From the NCBI GenBank assembly GCA_002869145.1, contig PKTM01000019.1:66486-130485 (forward strand): 64,000 bases of DNA, in the 5' to 3' direction. The notes beneath the pieces are model-generated. The model did no database searches, was not told where the DNA came from, and saw nothing but the letters and a program-made list of their open reading frames with translations. Each line of letters starts with the position of its first letter. Positions within the stretch are counted from its first letter, which is position 1. Below are positions 63,377 to 64,000 of the stretch, one piece after another. The stretch comes from Denitrovibrio sp. (GTDB lineage: Bacteria; Chrysiogenota; Deferribacteres; Deferribacterales; Geovibrionaceae). A program made the translations under genes and the position numbers.

Positions 63377-64000
63377 ATGCGCAAACTACCTAAAATTGAA
63401 ACTCTTGTTGTTAAAGTCGGAAGCAACATCCTTACTAACTTTGATAAAGGTGTGAACCTTGACTTTATTTCAGGTTTTGTCAGCTCTTTGAGTGAAGCCA
63501 GAAAAGAAATCAAAAACATTGTAATAGTCTCCTCTGGTGCGGTTAGTGCAGGTTTTAAACTGCTAGGCTTCAGGGAACGTCCTCAGAGCATTACTGACAA
63601 ACAAGCATGCGCAGCTGTAGGTCAGTCCAGGCTTATCTGGGAATACGAAAGAGAGTTTGAAAAATTCGGTGTAACTGCCGGTCAGATTCTTATCACAAAA
63701 GATGACCTGTCAAACAGACGCAGATACCTGAACGCCAGATATACCATCAGAAGACTTCTTGAGCTTAACGTTATACCTATCATAAACGAAAACGACTCTG
63801 TTGTTATTGAAGAGCTGAAACATATAGAGAACTTCAGTGACAACGATAACCTTTCAGCACTGGTGAGCGGGCTCATCGGAGCTGATATGCTGCTCATTTT
63901 GTCCGATGTTGAAGGGCTTTACGATAAGAATCCGGCAGATTTTGATGATGCTGTACGCATTCCTGAAGTGAAATACATCAACGAAGACCTGAAGAACGTT
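63377..64000 (+). CDS. proB: Glutamate 5-kinase, 3' end outside window
   Basis: The first 208 codons of an amino acid kinase that starts proline synthesis. VVKVGSNIL (11-19), VSSGAVSAGF near 53-62, INENDSV near 136-142 and LSDVEGLYDKNPA near 176-188 are the ATP/glutamate-binding motifs. The C-terminal part (any PUA domain) lies outside the window. It may share the tRNA promoter; no terminator is seen between. Confidence 0.93.
   Translation, partial: MRKLPKIETLVVKVGSNILTNFDKGVNLDFISGFVSSLSEARKEIKNIVIVSSGAVSAGFKLLGFRERPQSITDKQACAAVGQSRLIWEYEREFEKFGVTAGQILITKDDLSNRRRYLNARYTIRRLLELNVIPIINENDSVVIEELKHIENFSDNDNLSALVSGLIGADMLLILSDVEGLYDKNPADFDDAVRIPEVKYINEDLKNV

Overview
The window reads as one contiguous, gene-dense chromosomal segment of a diderm anaerobe or microaerophile with an estimated GC near 40-43%. 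Envelope genes (LolA-like chaperone, outer-membrane barrel, lipoproteins, heptosyltransferase-type GT9) indicate a Gram-negative cell. The metabolic genes are a futalosine-pathway menaquinone gene (mqnB), a full Rnf complex, the propionyl-CoA/methylmalonyl-CoA route, a B12-dependent ribonucleotide reductase and CbiE. This mix, with zapA-6S RNA-rarA-5-FCL and rny-ymdB synteny, suggests Deferribacterota (Denitrovibrio/Geovibrio-like). The lineage is an inference from gene content, not a database match.

Layout. 1-4.8 kb, minus strand: a PAS sensor running off the left edge, a secreted NagZ-type GH3, an ABC-F ATPase and a small secreted protein. 4.9-11.6 kb, plus: a lipoprotein joining a Cache sensor to a CheD-like domain, then a Lol-like cassette (LolA-like protein, two FtsX-type permeases, an ABC ATPase broken by an in-frame amber codon, an outer-membrane barrel). 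11.6-17.1 kb: ilvE, Fe-ADH, an SLT transglycosylase (minus), metF, a radical SAM protein and mqnB. 17.3-24.3 kb: carboxyltransferase, biotin carboxylase, biotin carrier, methylmalonyl-CoA mutase and meaB, which interconvert propionyl-CoA and succinyl-CoA. 24.28-24.97 kb: a 100-bp-period repeat array holding a DUF559 nuclease. 25-32.2 kb: a TPR protein (minus), zapB-like, zapA, 6S RNA, rarA, 5-FCL, rny, ymdB, nadA. 32.4-40.3 kb: rpiB, glyA, dCMP deaminase, rnfCDGEA-(gap)-rnfB and a small helical protein. 40.3-45.5 kb: a CsgG-like lipoprotein, cbiE with a duplicated 3' end, and a two-gene unit (HEAT-repeat protein plus large lipoprotein). 45.8-57.2 kb: a compact plus-strand run pyrF-pyrE-PilZ-STAS-rlmN-xseB-ispA-dxs-tlyA-nadK-recN-dedA-M23, with many overlaps. 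57.2-63.1 kb, minus: a GT9 glycosyltransferase broken by an in-frame TGA, a GT4 glycosyltransferase, a small protein behind a hairpin-rich leader, nrdJ and an Rrf2 regulator. 63.2-64 kb: tRNA-Gln(UUG) and the start of proB.

Most of the window is ordinary housekeeping. The items most worth a second look are the Cache-CheD lipoprotein, the two independent in-frame stop codons, the DUF559-repeat locus, the 56-bp duplication at the cbiE tail, the HEAT/lipoprotein pair and several unexplained palindromes or hairpins. No prophage, transposase, CRISPR array or defence island was seen.
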